DNA from: Apium graveolens
Lineage: Eukaryota > Streptophyta > Magnoliopsida > Apiales > Apiaceae
Assembly (NCBI RefSeq): GCF_009905375.1
Contig: NC_133652.1
Coordinates: forward strand, 117,576,676 to 117,640,675
Reading direction: 5' to 3'
Length of the DNA: 64,000 bases
In this document: piece by piece, positions 55,279 through 64,000 of the stretch
How the letters are laid out: each line of letters begins with the position of its first letter
How positions within the stretch are numbered: the stretch's first letter is position 1
Program-made: the position numbers and the translations under genes
Notes under the pieces: model-generated
What the model was told of the DNA's origin: nothing
Seen by the model: the letters and a program-made list of their open reading frames with translations, nothing else
Databases searched by the model: none

Positions 55279-55881
55279 TCAGATCTCTCCCTTCCCTGAT
55301 TGCTGAATTTTTTGTTCCAAATGATCAGGGAGAGTAAGCAAGAACTTCAAGTTCACTTCTTCAGCTTCATAGTATTTGTCATGGAGCTGCAAGTCATTTA
55401 TCAGCTTATTGAACCTTTCAAACACATCTGTTATACTTTCCTTTGGCTTGGCCATAAAACCCTCATACTGTGAAATTAGTATACTTCTTTGATTAGATCT
55501 AACTTCTTCAGTACCCTCACAGAGTATTTCAATCTTTTTCCATATTTGCTTGGCAGTGTCACAGTTGACAATGTTGTTGTACATTACATTGTCAAGTGAC
55601 TTAATCAATATCAATTGCAAGCCACTATCCAGGGAAAATTTCTCCTTTTCAGGCTCAGTATACTCAGAAGGATCTTTTGGAGCATAATGAGCTGGAATGA
55701 CCATATCACCATATATTGATTCTTCAACTTTAACCATAGGAGTGAAGGGCCCATTTTTTAGTATCTGAATATAGAGTGGATTGGCCATCCAGATAAACAA
55801 CAACATTTTCTTTTTCCAAAAAGTGTAGTTAGCTTTGTCAAAGGTAGGAATTTTGATGCTACTGATTTCCTGTGTATTCAT
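55279..55881 (-). CDS. A2 gag N-terminal (UBN2-like) domain
   Basis: 200 open codons from ATG 55881 (MNTQEISSIKIPTFDKANY), 38 bp after the primer site, so this is the natural gag start. The Copia gag domain is visible: YTFWKKKMLLFI, NIVNCDTAKQIWKKIEILCEGTEEVR and LISQYEGFMAKPKESI, plus VFERFNKLINDLQLHDKYY. It ends with a frameshift near 55279; the next part continues at 55225. It forms the particle and packages RNA. Confidence 0.85.
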   Translation of the reverse strand: MNTQEISSIKIPTFDKANYTFWKKKMLLFIWMANPLYIQILKNGPFTPMVKVEESIYGDMVIPAHYAPKDPSEYTEPEKEKFSLDSGLQLILIKSLDNVMYNNIVNCDTAKQIWKKIEILCEGTEEVRSNQRSILISQYEGFMAKPKESITDVFERFNKLINDLQLHDKYYEAEEVNLKFLLTLPDHLEQKIQQSGKGEI

Positions 55882-55918
55882 TCTTCCAAGATCTTGAATC
55901 TATTTACTTTCAGATTTT

Positions 55919-55930
55919 GCTCTGATACCA
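55919..55930 (-). other. A2 primer binding site (initiator Met tRNA)
   Basis: TGGTATCAGAGC on the minus strand, two bases after the 5' LTR. Confidence 0.92.
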
Positions 55931-55932
55931 CT

Positions 55933-57333
55933 TGTTAAGAAATGAATAACACACAAGGGGGTGAATGTGTTTTACTATTTTTGAGCTTTTCTTGAATCTT
56001 TCATGGTTGAACAAAGTAAATTAAATCTTGTAGTAAAAATGTGTTCATGCAGAAATTAATCTTGCAGAAAATAAAGAACACAAATCTTCAAAACTCACTT
56101 AATTTTATATTAAAATTAAGAACGTTTTTTTACAAAATTTCTAGGCTCTTTGTTGATAAAGAGCTTAGCTTCTTCTTGAGAGTGTTACAAGATTTTCTAT
56201 CTAAATTGTTACAACTGACTTAAGGACTAGTGTTAACTTTATAATTCAGTTAACTACTGGTTTACACAGTGTATAATAAGACATGTTATTAGCTTTTGTA
56301 AACAGTCACTTGTCATTTCCATTTATAGAAAAGTATATCTTCTATTTCTGGATTAGCATATCTTTAATATCCCGTGTTTACTTTGATCTTCCTTTGTCAG
56401 TTAATCTTCACCATTGATCTTGCACATTCTTCAAGCTACATTTTGTAGACTTGTCAATCCAGCTGTTTGGATTGTTTGTTGATTGTTAATCTTGGATATT
56501 AAACTGATCTGCAATTTTGTACTTTGAGATTTTACCTCGAGATCTCCATTTGGTCTATAGAGAACTTGACATCTCAATAAGTATATTGACTTATCGAGAT
56601 CTCTAATATTCCATAGCAAATTTGACTTGTAGAGGTATCTGAGTTCTCTATAAGAGAATTTGGCTTGTAGAGATCTCTAGTCTTCATATCTTCACTTTGA
56701 CTTATCGATATCTCTGAGTTCTCTAATGGCTTATTGACTTATCGATAACTCAGAGTTCTCTAGTCAAATTTGACTTGTCGACAACTCAGAGTTCTCTAGT
56801 GAATTTTGGCTTATCGATATCTCTGAGTTCTCTAGTGAAATTTGACTTATCGATAACTCAGAGTTCTCTAATGAATGTTGACTTGTCGATAACTCTGAGT
56901 TCTTTATTGAAGAAATGATTTGTCGATATCTCCAAACTCCATGTCTTCATTTTGGCTTGTCGATATTTCTGTGAGTTATCTAGTGACTTTCTTGACTTCT
57001 CGATAAGTCATTTTGAGTTCTCGAATGACTTCTCTATAACACTAAATTTGTGACTTGTAGAGATCTTGACTTAGAATATTTTTCATAAAACAGATTTATT
57101 CAACTCCAAGCTTCTTCATAATTCTTCTGAGGCATGATCTTCTTGATCTTCTTCCACATAGAATTCTTAGGTTTGACATTGTTTATAGAAAAAGTCTTCA
57201 GTCTACTCCTTTGACATTTTTACAGGATTTAAGTGTTACAAGTACAAAATTCAAATTTAGATAAAAATACAACTTACTTAGGGTTGACAAATTATCTTAG
57301 TCTTGGTAAAGTACAGGCATGTATTATACAACA
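55933..57333 (-). repeat. A2 5' LTR
   Basis: 1401 bp; plus-strand ends TGTTAAG and ACAACA. A minus-strand TATAAATG is at 56320-56327. The array of ACTTATCGATAACTCAGAG-type words at about 56540-57060 lies upstream of it. The right flank 57334-57338 is ATGTA. Confidence 0.9.
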
Positions 57334-58031
57334 ATGTATTATTAGATGTCACTCATTGTTTATAATTTAAACATAAGATATTTAAATTATTACCAACGTA
57401 ATAATAACCTATAGGGTCGCACAAAGAAAGCATGGAGGAATATTTAATTCAAATTCATATTTGAATTAAACAGAAAATTTGAATTATTTATTATTAATTA
57501 ATTGGACTTAATTAATGGGATAAATAATTTTTGAATTTGTATTTTGTCAAATCTGAAATTCAATTGTTATTTAATAATTGAGTTAAACTTAATTATTAAA
57601 TAAATAGATTTTTAGATTTTAATAAACTCTAACTTGGATTAGGGTTAGGACTGTTTTTGGCCTCTCTATATAAACATCCTTAAGGCTAAAATTAGGGTTA
57701 CGTTTTTATTAGATAAAAAAACAAAACCCCAGCAGCTAAAGGTGAGAGAAGGGGGGGAACAGGTTCGTTCTTGGTGCTAGTACACGCCTCCTCTGTACCA
57801 GCTTTCGTATGGATACCTCTACGGCGTAGATCGTTAAGGAGGGATACATGGTGTTCGGTTAAAGCTAGGATCTCCTTTTGACAACCATAATCGTAAAGCT
57901 CTTTAAAGGTAAACATCTCATCCGTGAATTAATATTGTTTTTCACATGGATCCTGCGGTGGGTTTCGGTTAATTCTGTTTCTATGGTTTTATTTATTATT
58001 TTCGCTGCGTTTTATGCCTCGAAACCCAACA
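57334..58031 (+). repeat. Solo LTR D, right part
   Basis: It contains CCTATAGGGTCGCAC, like CCTACAGGGTCACA in the E LTR. A TATA box CTATATAAAC is at about 57665, followed by a leader-like region with GTTCGTTCTTGG, also in E. It ends GAAACCCAACA. Joined with 40714-41528 it would be a Copia LTR of about 1.5 kb. No internal region is seen, so it is probably a solo LTR split by the B2-A2 block. Confidence 0.6.
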
Positions 58032-58036
58032 TCATA

Positions 58037-58632
58037 TGTTAGGTCACACAACACTGTAGAAGGGGGTTGAATACAGTGTAGAATACAATCAAATCGATTT
58101 CGAACACAAGTAATAGTAAACAGATATATCTGATATAATAAACTCTGTTATAATGGAACTGTTCTCTCTCAGTGATGAATAAATATCATGAGAGCTGCTA
58201 GGTTACAATGTATGATCTTCTCGATAATGATAACACATATAGTGTAAACCTATGTATGTGTTTATATAGTACACAGTTACAAGATAACTTCTAATTGATA
58301 TGGAATATAATTCTGTCTCCTAAAATATATCAATCAGATATCTTATACAAGTCTTTAAGTCCTCTAACTCTTTCCATGCATATCAATTTTTTTGTATTAG
58401 TCTCGATCTTCTTTCCTGTAAATCGGCTTCCTTCCTTAACTGTTAGTCCTCTAGTACTTAAATTATGATATCCATCTTCTGATATTATCTTATGATAATC
58501 TAAGTCCTAATATCCTTAAGTTCTGACTTCCAGTAAGTACTGATTTCAGTAAGCACTGATATTTCCTGTTTGTTAAGATCTGAAAACTAAACATGAAACA
58601 TATTATACATGACATCTCAAATATATCTAACA
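58037..58632 (-). repeat. C1 3' LTR
   Basis: 596 bp. Plus-strand ends are TGTTAGGTCAC and ATATCTAACA. A minus-strand TATATAAA is at 58261-58268. Upstream of it, at about 58440-58575, are family-C words such as AAGTTCTGA and AGTACTGAT. Confidence 0.85.
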
Positions 58633-58643
58633 ATCTCCCCCAA
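58633..58643 (-). other. C1 polypurine tract
   Basis: TTGGGGGAGAT on the minus strand, directly before the LTR. It is the same core as in A1 and B2. Confidence 0.85.
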
Positions 58644-58769
58644 CTTGTAAATTGTGCAAAATATACAAGTTAATAGATTTGATGATGTCAAAAACATTTA
58701 AGTTCAAATGCAATAAGAGTTTAGTAAGACTATTAACTACAACTTACAGCCCTTTTAGCTTTACCAACT

Positions 58770-61700
58770 TCACTGGATCAATCTAAATCCATAATGATTC
58801 TTAACAAAATCTCTTACCAGCTTGTCTTCAGCTTTCCTAAGAATTTTAACTAACTGTGCTTTGACCTGCATCAGTTCTTCATCTTTACTATCACCATTCT
58901 GATAAATGGCTGTTCTGAGAGCTTGAATTGATGTTCTTTTAAGTCCATTACCAAGTCTGATAACTCTAGGATGTGAAGAGTTTTCATTATAACATAAGCA
59001 TTTTCCTTTCAGAATAACTTCCACCTTAGGAGAATTCTTTAGCATAGAAATTTCTCTTTCATCATCTTCAGTAATCATTGGTATATACAGAGAAGTATTT
59101 ATACCAGAGATTCTAAATAGATCTCTTATAGCCTTCAAAATGTATTCTGACCATCTTCTTGTAACATCAGATTTTACTTCCAGAAGATAGTGAATATGTT
59201 GAAGTTATCTGACAGACTTCTTTAGCACATAAGTATTAGCTAGTCTGTAAGTTAATCCAACATAGAGAAATAAAATCAATTTCTCCTTTAGATTTTCCTT
59301 ATCATGAGCATCTATCACAATTTGAGCAGACAACACCTTGTCAAGGTGCTTTTGTTTGATTTGTTCATATGGTTTGTCTATCAACTTGAAAGGATCTCTT
59401 AGAGTAAGTTCTATTCCTGTTTGTATTTTCTCTTCATCAGAACCTAATCCAGCTTTATCTCTAGGTTGCTTGGATCTGAATCCAAATGTTGCGAGTTGAT
59501 TCATCAAGAGATTGGATTTTGGTTCAACTGGAGTAGCTTTCTTCCATAACAGCTTCTTCTTATCAGCAATTGTCATCTTTTCCAAATTAACTTGATCAGA
59601 ATTTGTTGTTTCTTCTGTAGCTTGCTGTTCTTCATTCTGAACAACCTGAGCAGTATCAGAGATTATTTTAGATTCTTCAATTACCTTTCTTTTCTTCAGA
59701 ATTTGAACAGTTTCATCTTCTATCAAATTATCATCATGCACTGTAGTTTGATAGACTGGAATGGAAGAACTTATCTTTTTCTCAATCTTTAAAGGTTCAC
59801 CAACCTTTTCTTTCCCTTTTGACTTAGGATCAATCTCAGTTTGTGATCTAGTCTTGGACTTTGAAGTCTCAGAATTTGACTTTTCCCTGATCACAATACC
59901 TTTTTCCTTAGTCCTTGAAGGTTTCTTTGTATCAGAAGCTTTAAACTTATGATTTATCTTCTCAGTAGCAAATCTAGCTTCTTCCTCCTTAAGAGTTTCC
60001 AAATCAATTCCTGGATTTTGTTTCAGAAATAATCTTCTAGCTATCTCCTCATCAAGTGTATGGATTTTAGGATTTTTGTAATAAACAGTAGTCTGCTTCC
60101 CCTTTAGCTTCAGAGTTTGTAAAAACTTCTGAGAGTCTTTAGATCCTGACTGAATTAGAATATCAGTACTTGACATCAGACTTTGTTTGTCAGAACTTGA
60201 CTTTAGACTTTTAGCATTCACAGCATCAGAACTTGACTTGTTCTGTGTAGAAGATTTTCCTTGAACTTTTCCTTGACCTCTACTCTTATCAGAGTTTCCA
60301 TGGTCATCACTTTTATCATCCTTTTTCTTCAGTATTTCAGTAGGTGAGCATTTGGACTTAACTACCTTCTCTCCCTTTTTGGCATCATCAGGAAGTAAGA
60401 GAGAAAGAAGAAGTTCACTGAAGATTGGATTTCTTTTAATTGAGCTTTCTAAGAAACTTGGTTAGCCAGGACCTCATCAATTTGGGCCTGTTGCTTCTCT
60501 TGAATCTTCTCAATGGATTCAATTTCCTCAAGAGTAGTTCTGATATATCTATTCTTGTCAAGCTTAAGCTGTAGATCTAGCCTATCAACATGTTCCTTTA
60601 GTGTATCAACCTTCTCATGAGTAGAAGTATGTAGACCTTGAAGATGTTTGGTACATAGAGCAGTGATCTTGAGTTGTGTCTTTAAATCAGCATTTGTGAG
60701 CAACTCATCAGCTTTAGCAATATGCTCTGTCAGAATGTTAGAACTTGGAATGAAATCAGTGTCATTCCACTTCTTGGTCCACTCCACACCTCTGTGAGTA
60801 TCTTCCCAAGGAATAGGTGCTTCCTTTTCAACAAATTTCTTTACCAATTCTTCTTTTCCTAGTATAGGAACTGGAGTCTCAGCAGAAATATTGTCTTCAA
60901 AACTTGAGGAAGACTCATCATGTTCTGACAGCACAACAGTGTTTGAAGCAACTGGAGATTCAGGAATAGCTTCATTTAAATTCTGAACATCAGAATTTAT
61001 CTCCAGAGCTGGTGTGGTTGATGTAGATGGTATCTTAGCATTTAAAATTGGAAAATGAGTTGAAAATTGCTGAGCTTCTATAGATGAAACTTCCAGATAA
61101 AGAACATTTGGTATATTCAAACTATGAATATCTATTTCATAATTTTCAGTTTGTTCTTTAGCATCATCTATAGCTTGAATAGATGAGACAGGAGGGGTTA
61201 AAACTGTATCAGTAGCAGTGTCTTTGGCTTGAGCTGGAAGGGCTTCAATAACAATTGGTTCTTGTGAGATCAGAGATTCCTGATCCCCTTCCATAGCTTC
61301 TTCAGTATCTTCTGATGGAGCCTTAGCCAAATACCTCCTAGCCTTCATTTTCTTTAATCTCTTTGTCGATGAAGGAGTTGCTTAAGCAGCTTCAGAACTT
61401 ACAGATTTCTTCTACAAAGTATCAGAACTTTGAGCTGCAGTTTCTTTCTGAGAAGTAACATTCTCAGCTCCAACTATCACAGGTTCTGATACATGAACCT
61501 GTGCTTCAATTGTTTCCTCATCACTATCAGATTCATCTCTGAGAATTATCTTCCTTCTCTTTTGTGGAGGTTGAGGAACAGACTTTGTCCTCTTTGGCCT
61601 GGAAGATGAAGATTAGATGGTATGTACTGTTGATTCAGGATGAGATGATTGAGTTGATGGTTTGACAGATGTCCTGATGGTAGATTTTGGTTGTAATTTA

Positions 61701-62349
61701 GAAGTTTGAGGTGTTTGGGTAGTGGTGGTAGGTACTGATGGTTGAGGTTCAGATGGTTGGACATCAGGATATAGTGCAGTGTATGTAACTGGATCATAGG
61801 TTATTCAGACCTGTTTGACAGATAAAGGAATTCGGAGGGGTCTTAACACAGCCTTCTTATTATCAGTAGATAATAAGTCATTAAAAGCTCTTTTTGCTAG
61901 TCTAAATGATGGAATTAATTCACTAGCTGATTGGGGCTTATCATTACAGCAAAAACTATAAATAAGCTGACAGAATCTAGCAAAATAGACAGTATTCCTA
62001 TCTTCTGTCATCCTATCCCCAATAAAGCCTAAAACAGCACTTGCATAATCAAAGTCGGTTTGATTAATGAGAGCATACCCGATTTGTTGACTGAGTATGG
62101 GGATTGCATCGAAGTTAGAACATTTGTTGGCGAAGGTCTTTGTAATACAGTCAAAGAAGAAACTCCATTCCCTCCTTATATTGGATCTCTTCAATTGACC
62201 CAGCTTTGCCAATGTCTTTTCATACCCCAGACTGGCCATCATATTTTGAAGAACTGGCTCCTCAACAGTTGTATAAACACAGTTCTCGGGCAGCTGCAGT
62301 GCTTGCGAACAAATTTAGCTCCATTGAAAATCACGTCTTTTGGTGCCAT
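58770..62349 (-). pseudogene. C1 third ORF (ORF3)
   Basis: The likely start is ATG 62349 in the context ACAGAGATGGC (MAPKDVIFNGA). Open pieces are 62242-61805, 61797-61546, 61348-60449, 60221-59205 and 59138-58770; few stops or shifts separate them. The N-terminal helical domain (SNIRREWSFFFDCITKTFAN; NFDAIPILSQQIGYALI) parallels A2. A Ser/Thr/Pro middle follows, then a coiled coil (VDTLKEHVDRLDLQLKLDKN; IEKIQEKQQAQIDEV), then a long Lys/Ser-rich charged region and a C-terminal part (EVILKGKCLCYNENS; RVIRLGNGLKRTS). Total length is about 1,190 codons. I see no membrane helix. It is in the envelope-like position, but its function is unknown. Confidence 0.7.
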
Positions 62350-63844
62350 CTCTGTAAGAAATTAGGTGAGAAAATATGTTGCACGAAAGATGTTTGTGAG
62401 AATGCCTGTAAGAGAATGCTTCAATGAATATTAGAGAGAGAGAATAAAAGAGATTAAGAATAGAAAAGTAAGTAAAAGATTAGAAAATCTTTTAACCCCT
62501 ATATATATACTCTCTCCACTCAACAGTTATAATTTTGAAACATGGGATACACTTTACACCTGGCAACGTGTGAATAGTCAGTAAACAAGTAAAGCAGGAG
62601 TTAATGGGCACGTAAAATAAGCAATAATGATTGTGCACATGCAGTTTTTCAGGACAAACACGTTTATCACTAATCCATAATGATTATGATTGTTTTTATC
62701 TTACCCAAATATATTCTGATTTAAATATGACTGTTTCAGATTTTACCACAAATAAGTCAAGTAAAGAAAAATTCCACGTAAGCATCAAGGATTCCATCAG
62801 GATTTAATATCAGAACTTAACTTATACCAGATTTTAACAGTCATCAGAATATGGCTTCAGAACTCAAAAAGTGAATATCTTTTTCTATGATTCTTCATAC
62901 AAATACAGACTTGTTTTCTTCAGAGTTTAATCATCAGATCTTGTCCTCAGAAATTATGCAAATGACACTTAACTGTTTGTCAAAAACAACTTAATCACCA
63001 TAGTAATCTTCATCATTCATATGGAGTGAAAGTGTGTGCATTCAGCAGAATATCAGATAAAGATTAAAGTCTGATAAACTTCAGAACATCTTAGAAATAA
63101 GGCATAACTCATAAAAGTGCTTAAAATATGTCATCAATCATTAAGTCTACTATAGAACAAATTTATGCAAGAGTTCACCTCAACTGTTTGTGCTCATTTT
63201 ATGCATCTTTTGAAATTCCTTTTTACAGTGGCTTCTCGGTGTAAGTCAGTCTTGACTGCTTATCAGAATTTATGTTGTTGTCATAGTATTTCTCCAGTAA
63301 TCAGAGAATGTGAAAAGTCACCAAAAAAATTTATTTGCTTTTCTAATGCATATTACTTAATACCGGCAATGTACTTGGGTCTTCCCTTCCATGTATTTAC
63401 TCTAGATCTCAAATGAGTACCTGAATTTTCTTTTCTTTTCTTTTGATAAGTGAGGCTTATCAGCATTTAGTTCATTCTTAAGATTTACTGACATCAGAAT
63501 CTAACAGATAAGAAGCAAGAATCTTGTTTGTGACTTAGTAATAAGATACACAAAGTAAACTTGACTAAGCTCAAAATCAGAATTTGCTTGTGTTAATGAG
63601 TTTCCACATAAACAACTACTTCAAACATGGGATTTCTAGTATGTTAAAGACTACTAGGTCAGCATATAGCACAGTTATCCTCATTGGATTGAATAGTCAC
63701 AGAACATTCAAAACACTATTAGAGTTTAAAGATCCACATCAGATAACAATTAGTATTTAATAAATTTCAATTAAAGAACAAATTTCATGAAGATAAAATA
63801 ATCTGTAAACACTGATCATAAAGTCTGATGCATGAGAATAAAAA
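62350..63844 (-). promoter_or_regulatory. C1 pol-ORF3 spacer: CAGAACTTA-type array and TATA box
   Basis: 1,495 bp without a credible ORF. Words such as ATCAGAACTTA, TTCAGAACTC and AACTTCAGAAC are scattered mainly from 62790 to 63090. A minus-strand TATATATA is at 62502-62509, about 160 bp before the ORF3 ATG. A CT-rich leader follows. The layout matches A1, A2 and B2. Confidence 0.55.
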
Positions 63845-64000
63845 CTAAGCAGATTTAGAGAAAGAACCTGAAACCATTCCAAGTTCATTTACCAGTCTTA
63901 TAAAAGTAGCTTCACATAGTGGTTTGGTGAAGATATCTGCTAGTTGTTCATTTGTTGGAACAAAATGCAATTCCACTGTACCTTCCATCACATGTTCCCT
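63845..64000 (-). CDS. C1 RNase H C-terminus (partial, runs off the window)
   Basis: 52 codons open to the window edge on the minus strand: REHVMEGTVELHFVPTNEQL, ADIFTKPLCEATFIRLV, GMVSGSFSKSA and a TAG at 63845-63847. This is too short for the family and is missing from ORF prediction because no start lies inside the window. It fixes the end of pol and so the length of the spacer. Confidence 0.88.
   Translation of the reverse strand, partial: REHVMEGTVELHFVPTNEQLADIFTKPLCEATFIRLVNELGMVSGSFSKSA

Larger units (their letters stand above)
48340..57333 (-). mobile_element. Element A2: family-A Copia, ORF3 deleted, followed by an extra gag stub
   Basis: Minus-strand order from the right: 5' LTR (57333-55933), primer site, gag, protease, integrase, RT, RNase H, spacer, the first 200 codons of ORF3, then a direct fusion into a 3' LTR lacking its first bases (49901-48506). 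Beyond that LTR a second primer site (48492-48503) and the first gag codons (48491-48340) occur, as if a second element once followed head to tail sharing the LTR. That stub is fused to B2 integrase. The right flank is ATGTA; the left TSD is lost. Confidence 0.85.
58037..64000 (-). mobile_element. Element C1: family-C SIRE-like Copia, 3' half only
   Basis: Minus-strand order: RNase H end (64000-63845), spacer, ORF3 (62349-58770), polypurine tract (58633-58643) and 3' LTR (58632-58037). The rest lies beyond the window. The RNase H ending is SIRE-like and related to A and B, but the LTR is much shorter (596 bp) and its motif differs. Confidence 0.85.

Noticed and set aside
57698..57916. Minus-strand 72-codon ORF in LTR D
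   Set aside because: It overlaps the presumed LTR transcript start region on the opposite strand and has no motif.

Overview
This window looks like intergenic DNA from a large, AT-rich flowering-plant genome, probably a dicot. I cannot name the species. I see no convincing host gene, tRNA, rRNA or CRISPR array. Nearly all of it is nested transposable elements: Ty1/Copia LTR retrotransposons primed by initiator-Met tRNA, one LINE, one CACTA DNA transposon and several solo LTRs. All coding regions are broken by stops, frameshifts or deletions. I use working names. A, B and C are three related SIRE-like (Sirevirus-type) Copia families. E is another Copia element, F is a 3.4-kb LTR-like insertion and D is a split solo LTR.

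Layout. 1-25194: A1, a plus-strand family-A element whose 5' end lies outside the window. Its gag-to-integrase part is rearranged, it is split by E (5525-14325) inside the reverse transcriptase and by F (14637-18011) before RNase H, and it ends with a long third ORF (19301-23661) and a 3' LTR (23896-25194). 25612-27013: a family-A solo LTR on the minus strand with a perfect TSD. 27196-28251 and 39048-40708: the two halves of a LINE ORF2, split by a CACTA element (28252-39044, TSD TCA), which is itself split by family-B element B1 (28787-35042, TSD CTAAC). 40714-41528 and 57334-58031: the two halves of solo LTR D, split by a minus-strand block made of truncated B2 (41529-48339) joined to family-A element A2 (48340-57333). 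58037-64000: the 3' half of family-C element C1 on the minus strand.

How the parts work together. In each SIRE-like family, gag and pol make the particle and the enzymes. Downstream of RNase H there is an extra ORF (ORF3). Across four copies in three families, ORF3 is preceded by a 0.5-1.5 kb spacer containing a family-specific short-motif array, then a TATA-like box 113-160 bp before an ATGGC start, then a pyrimidine-rich leader. The same motif family also lies upstream of the TATA box in that family's LTR. My main hypothesis is that ORF3 has its own internal promoter, controlled by the same motif array as the LTR promoter. This differs from the stop-codon readthrough described for soybean SIRE1. 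In families B and C the motif also recurs inside serine-rich coding linkers.

All assignments come from reading motifs. No database search, alignment or dating was run.
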